A stretch of DNA of 34,947 nucleotides from Methanobrevibacter arboriphilus JCM 13429 = DSM 1125. Lineage in GTDB: Archaea > Methanobacteriota > Methanobacteria > Methanobacteriales > Methanobacteriaceae. Below are positions 32,812-34,947 of this stretch, piece after piece; the stretch's first letter is position 1; the number at the start of each line of letters is the position of its first letter. Made by a program: the position numbers and the translations under genes. A model generated the notes under the pieces. It was not told the origin of the DNA. It saw nothing but the letters and a program-made list of their open reading frames with translations, and did no database searches. The stretch is from NCBI RefSeq assembly GCF_002072215.1, contig NZ_JXMW01000022.1, positions 1 through 34,947 of the forward strand. The letters are read 5' to 3'.

Positions 32812-34947
32812 ATGTTTACAATAAATAAATTTTTTAAGCCAATTATTTTTGTTATGTGTGTTTTATTTATCTTTTTAGCTTTATCTAGTGTTAGTGCAGC
32901 TAATCATAATTTTACTACAGTTAATACTACTGAACAGTTTCAAAGTGTTATTAATAATGATAATGATAATGATTTGGTGATTAGTTTTGATGATGGTGAT
33001 TATTTTGATTGGGGTCAGCTTAATATTAGTCGTAATGCTACTATTGTTGGTAAAAGTCGTGGTGGTGCTAAATTCACAACATCTAGTGGTACTTTGTTTA
33101 ATATTAATGCTACTAATGTAAAGATTATTAATTTAACTATTAGTGGTTATGCTACAGCTATAAAATCTAATTGTAGTGATTTGACTGTTAGTGATAATAA
33201 TATTACTACTTCTGGTGTTAGTATTAATTTAAGTAGTAGTGGTAGTGCTAATCCTATAACAGGTGTTGTTATTAAGGATAATATTATTAAATCCAGTATA
33301 TCTGCTGATTATCGTGGTGCTGTTTTTTTATTCGGTAAATCTGCTGATAGGACTGTTTTTGATGTTTTATTTAGTGGTAATAATATAACTGGTGGTTATT
33401 CTGGTGTATACTTAGGTGATGGTAGTTATGATAGTCCTGTTTCGTCTGCTAATTTGGTTTTTGAAAACAACAACATCACAGGAACATCCGGCAATGGTGT
33501 TTCTCTGTCTGCATACAGCAGCAACAACACTAATATAACCTTCGCCAACAACAACATCACAGGAACAGACTATGGTGTTTCTCTGTATGCATACAGCAGC
33601 AACAACACTAATATATCCTTCGCCAACAACAACATCACAGGAACATCCAGCACTGGTGTTTATCTGTATGCATCCAGCAGCAACAACACTAATATATCCT
33701 TCGCCAACAACAACATCACAGGAACAGACTATGGTGTTTCTCTGTATGCATACAGCAGCAACAACACTAATATATCCTTCGTCAATAATAACATCACAGG
33801 AACATCCAGCACTGGTGTTTATCTGTATGCATCCAGCAGCAACAACACTAATATATCCTTCGTCAATAACAACTTCACAGGAACATCCAGCACTGGTGTT
33901 TATCTGTATGCATCCAGCAGCAACAACACTAATATATCCTTCGTCAATAACAACATCACAGGAACATCCAGCACTGGTGTTTATCTGTATGCATCCAGCA
34001 GCAACAACATCAATATATCCTTTGCCAATAACAACATCACAGGAACATCCGGCCCTGGTGTTGCTCTGGATGCATACAGCAGCAACAACACCAATATAAC
34101 CTTCGCTAACAACAATATTACTGGTGTTAGTTATGGTGTTTATGTTTATTTGTCTAATGGTAATGTTAAGGGTGTTAATTTCTTGAATAATACTATTAAT
34201 GTTACTAGTGGTGATGGTTTTTATTTCTATACTAGTGGTGGTGTTACTAATGTGACTGATTTTGTTATTCGTGGTAATACTATTTTTGCTAGTAATGCTG
34301 GTTTGAATTTTACTGGTTTAGGTGTTGGTTCATTGGTTAATGTTACTGTTGAGTATAATCGTATTATTGCTTCTGTTGGTGTTAATATTACTGGGAATAA
34401 TGATAATAGTAGTTTTGATCGTAATTGGTGGGGTGTTAATGATATTACTGGTATGATTTTGGGTGTTGATACTTTTAATCATTTTATTTTGAATATTACT
34501 AATACTTCTAGTTTGGATGGTGTTCATTTTGGTGATAATGTTAGTTTTATGTTGTTAGTTTTGAATACTACGCTTAGTAATGATGGTGTTGAATTTTTAC
34601 CTGATTTTGTTGTTAATGGAACTTTTAATGGTGCTGATTTTAATAGTAGTCGTGTTGATGGTTTTGTTTATAATGCAACAGCTACAGCTGGTGTTCAAAC
34701 TTTAGCTGCTACTTTAGATAATGTAGATGATAATGTAGCTTTTGATTCCCTCCAATTAACTACTAATTCTAGTATAATTGTTAGTAATGATCCAGTGAGT
34801 ATTGGCAACAATGTTACTATTTCTGGTCAGTTAGCTAATTATACTGGTATAACTGGTGTTAATGTTACTGTTGATGGTAATCTTTATACAGATGTTTCTG
34901 TTAATTCTACTGGTGGTTGGAGTCTTAATTACACAACTAATCGTACT
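32812..34947 (+). CDS. Adhesin-like surface protein with beta-helix repeats (3' end outside window)
   Basis: The frame is open for 712 codons to the window edge. Residues 1-29 are a signal peptide (basic start 'MFTINKFFK', hydrophobic 'PIIFVMCVLFIFLA', cleavage probably after 'SVSA'). Residues ~37-215 begin a right-handed parallel beta-helix ('NATIVGKSRGG', 'NVKIINLTISGYATAIKSN', 'GVVIKDNII'). Residues 217-430 are eight 26-27-residue repeats 'NNNITGTSSTGVYLYASSSN', each one helix turn. More beta-helix turns follow to ~residue 545 ('DRNWWGVND'), and from ~residue 655 an Ig-like repeat of the type in the left-edge adhesin ('NVTISGQLANYTG', 'STGGWSLNYTT'). An exported, wall- or membrane-attached adhesin is likely. 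Confidence 0.93.
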   Translation, partial: MFTINKFFKPIIFVMCVLFIFLALSSVSAANHNFTTVNTTEQFQSVINNDNDNDLVISFDDGDYFDWGQLNISRNATIVGKSRGGAKFTTSSGTLFNINATNVKIINLTISGYATAIKSNCSDLTVSDNNITTSGVSINLSSSGSANPITGVVIKDNIIKSSISADYRGAVFLFGKSADRTVFDVLFSGNNITGGYSGVYLGDGSYDSPVSSANLVFENNNITGTSGNGVSLSAYSSNNTNITFANNNITGTDYGVSLYAYSSNNTNISFANNNITGTSSTGVYLYASSSNNTNISFANNNITGTDYGVSLYAYSSNNTNISFVNNNITGTSSTGVYLYASSSNNTNISFVNNNFTGTSSTGVYLYASSSNNTNISFVNNNITGTSSTGVYLYASSSNNINISFANNNITGTSGPGVALDAYSSNNTNITFANNNITGVSYGVYVYLSNGNVKGVNFLNNTINVTSGDGFYFYTSGGVTNVTDFVIRGNTIFASNAGLNFTGLGVGSLVNVTVEYNRIIASVGVNITGNNDNSSFDRNWWGVNDITGMILGVDTFNHFILNITNTSSLDGVHFGDNVSFMLLVLNTTLSNDGVEFLPDFVVNGTFNGADFNSSRVDGFVYNATATAGVQTLAATLDNVDDNVAFDSLQLTTNSSIIVSNDPVSIGNNVTISGQLANYTGITGVNVTVDGNLYTDVSVNSTGGWSLNYTTNRT
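33460..34101 (+). repeat. Eight 78/81-bp tandem repeats in the adhesin gene
   Basis: Repeat boundaries at 33460, 33541, 33619, 33700, 33778, 33859, 33940 and 34021 give units of 81, 78, 81, 78, 81, 81, 81 and 81 bp, all whole codons. Two variants alternate: 'GTDYGVSLYAYSSNN' (26 aa) and 'GTSSTGVYLYASSSNN' (27 aa). The DNA is richer in C (AAC, ATC, TCC, AGC, TTC, GCC, CTG codons) than the flanking parts of the gene. Confidence 0.92.

Noticed and set aside
33572-34099. 175-codon ORF with repeated 'HPAATTLIYPS' units
   Set aside because: It is the +2 frame shadow of the adhesin repeat array, which has a signal peptide, a full Shine-Dalgarno sequence and an open frame of 712 codons.

Overview
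The window is a very AT-rich archaeal chromosome segment. It most likely comes from a methanogen of the order Methanobacteriales, Methanobrevibacter-like, though Methanosphaera cannot be excluded from sequence alone. The markers are a proteasome-activating nucleotidase, an archaeal MBF1, NikR, a hydrogenase maturation protease, UPF0280 and DUF356 proteins, an MraY-like plus Mur-ligase pair of the kind used for pseudomurein, and very large Asn/Thr-rich adhesin-like surface proteins. Shine-Dalgarno sequences of the AGGAGGTGA/GGTGAT type sit close to most starts.

Layout. (1) 1-1647: the 3' end of an adhesin-like protein with Ig-like repeats and a C-terminal membrane anchor. (2) 1749-2173: a small element with 17-bp inverted ends and no gene (MITE-like). 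(3) 2225-7062: an unknown protein, chorismate synthase, an RNase J-like beta-CASP enzyme and a YycJ-like metallo-beta-lactamase-fold hydrolase. (4) 7403-8365: a decayed KilA-N gene followed by a VapB/VapC-type toxin-antitoxin pair, a small accessory islet. (5) 8658-12711: a run of plus-strand genes for a HhH-GPD glycosylase, HemB, a CitG-like protein and a MetX-like alpha/beta hydrolase. (6) 13292-17383: PheS, two small minus-strand genes and NikR, separated by long AT-rich tandem-repeat spacers. (7) 17847-27550: a methyltransferase, a hydrogenase maturation protease, a CarB-like ATP-grasp ligase, an MraY-like transferase, a Mur ligase, a one-pass membrane protein with a POTRA-like domain, and a large two-anchor extracytoplasmic protein. 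The middle of this block looks like a pseudomurein-assembly cluster. (8) 27802-32342: DUF356, MBF1, PAN, a C/D box guide RNA and UPF0280. (9) 32343-34947: a T-rich leader with a run of 12 G, then the 5' end of a second adhesin-like gene running off the window. That second adhesin gene is open over 2136 bases with a signal peptide.

The items most worth a second look are: the C/D box sRNA at 31421-31484, whose D guide matches the 23S rRNA A-loop region as I recall it; the G12 tract upstream of the adhesin promoter; the POTRA-like protein beside the MraY/Mur genes (an FtsQ-like arrangement); the MITE-like element; the apparent ATC start of the hydrogenase protease; a 26-bp duplication that creates a nine-codon leader overlapping the ATP-grasp start; and Asn-rich microsatellite insertions inside otherwise conserved enzymes. 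Family assignments are from motif recognition only; no database search was possible.
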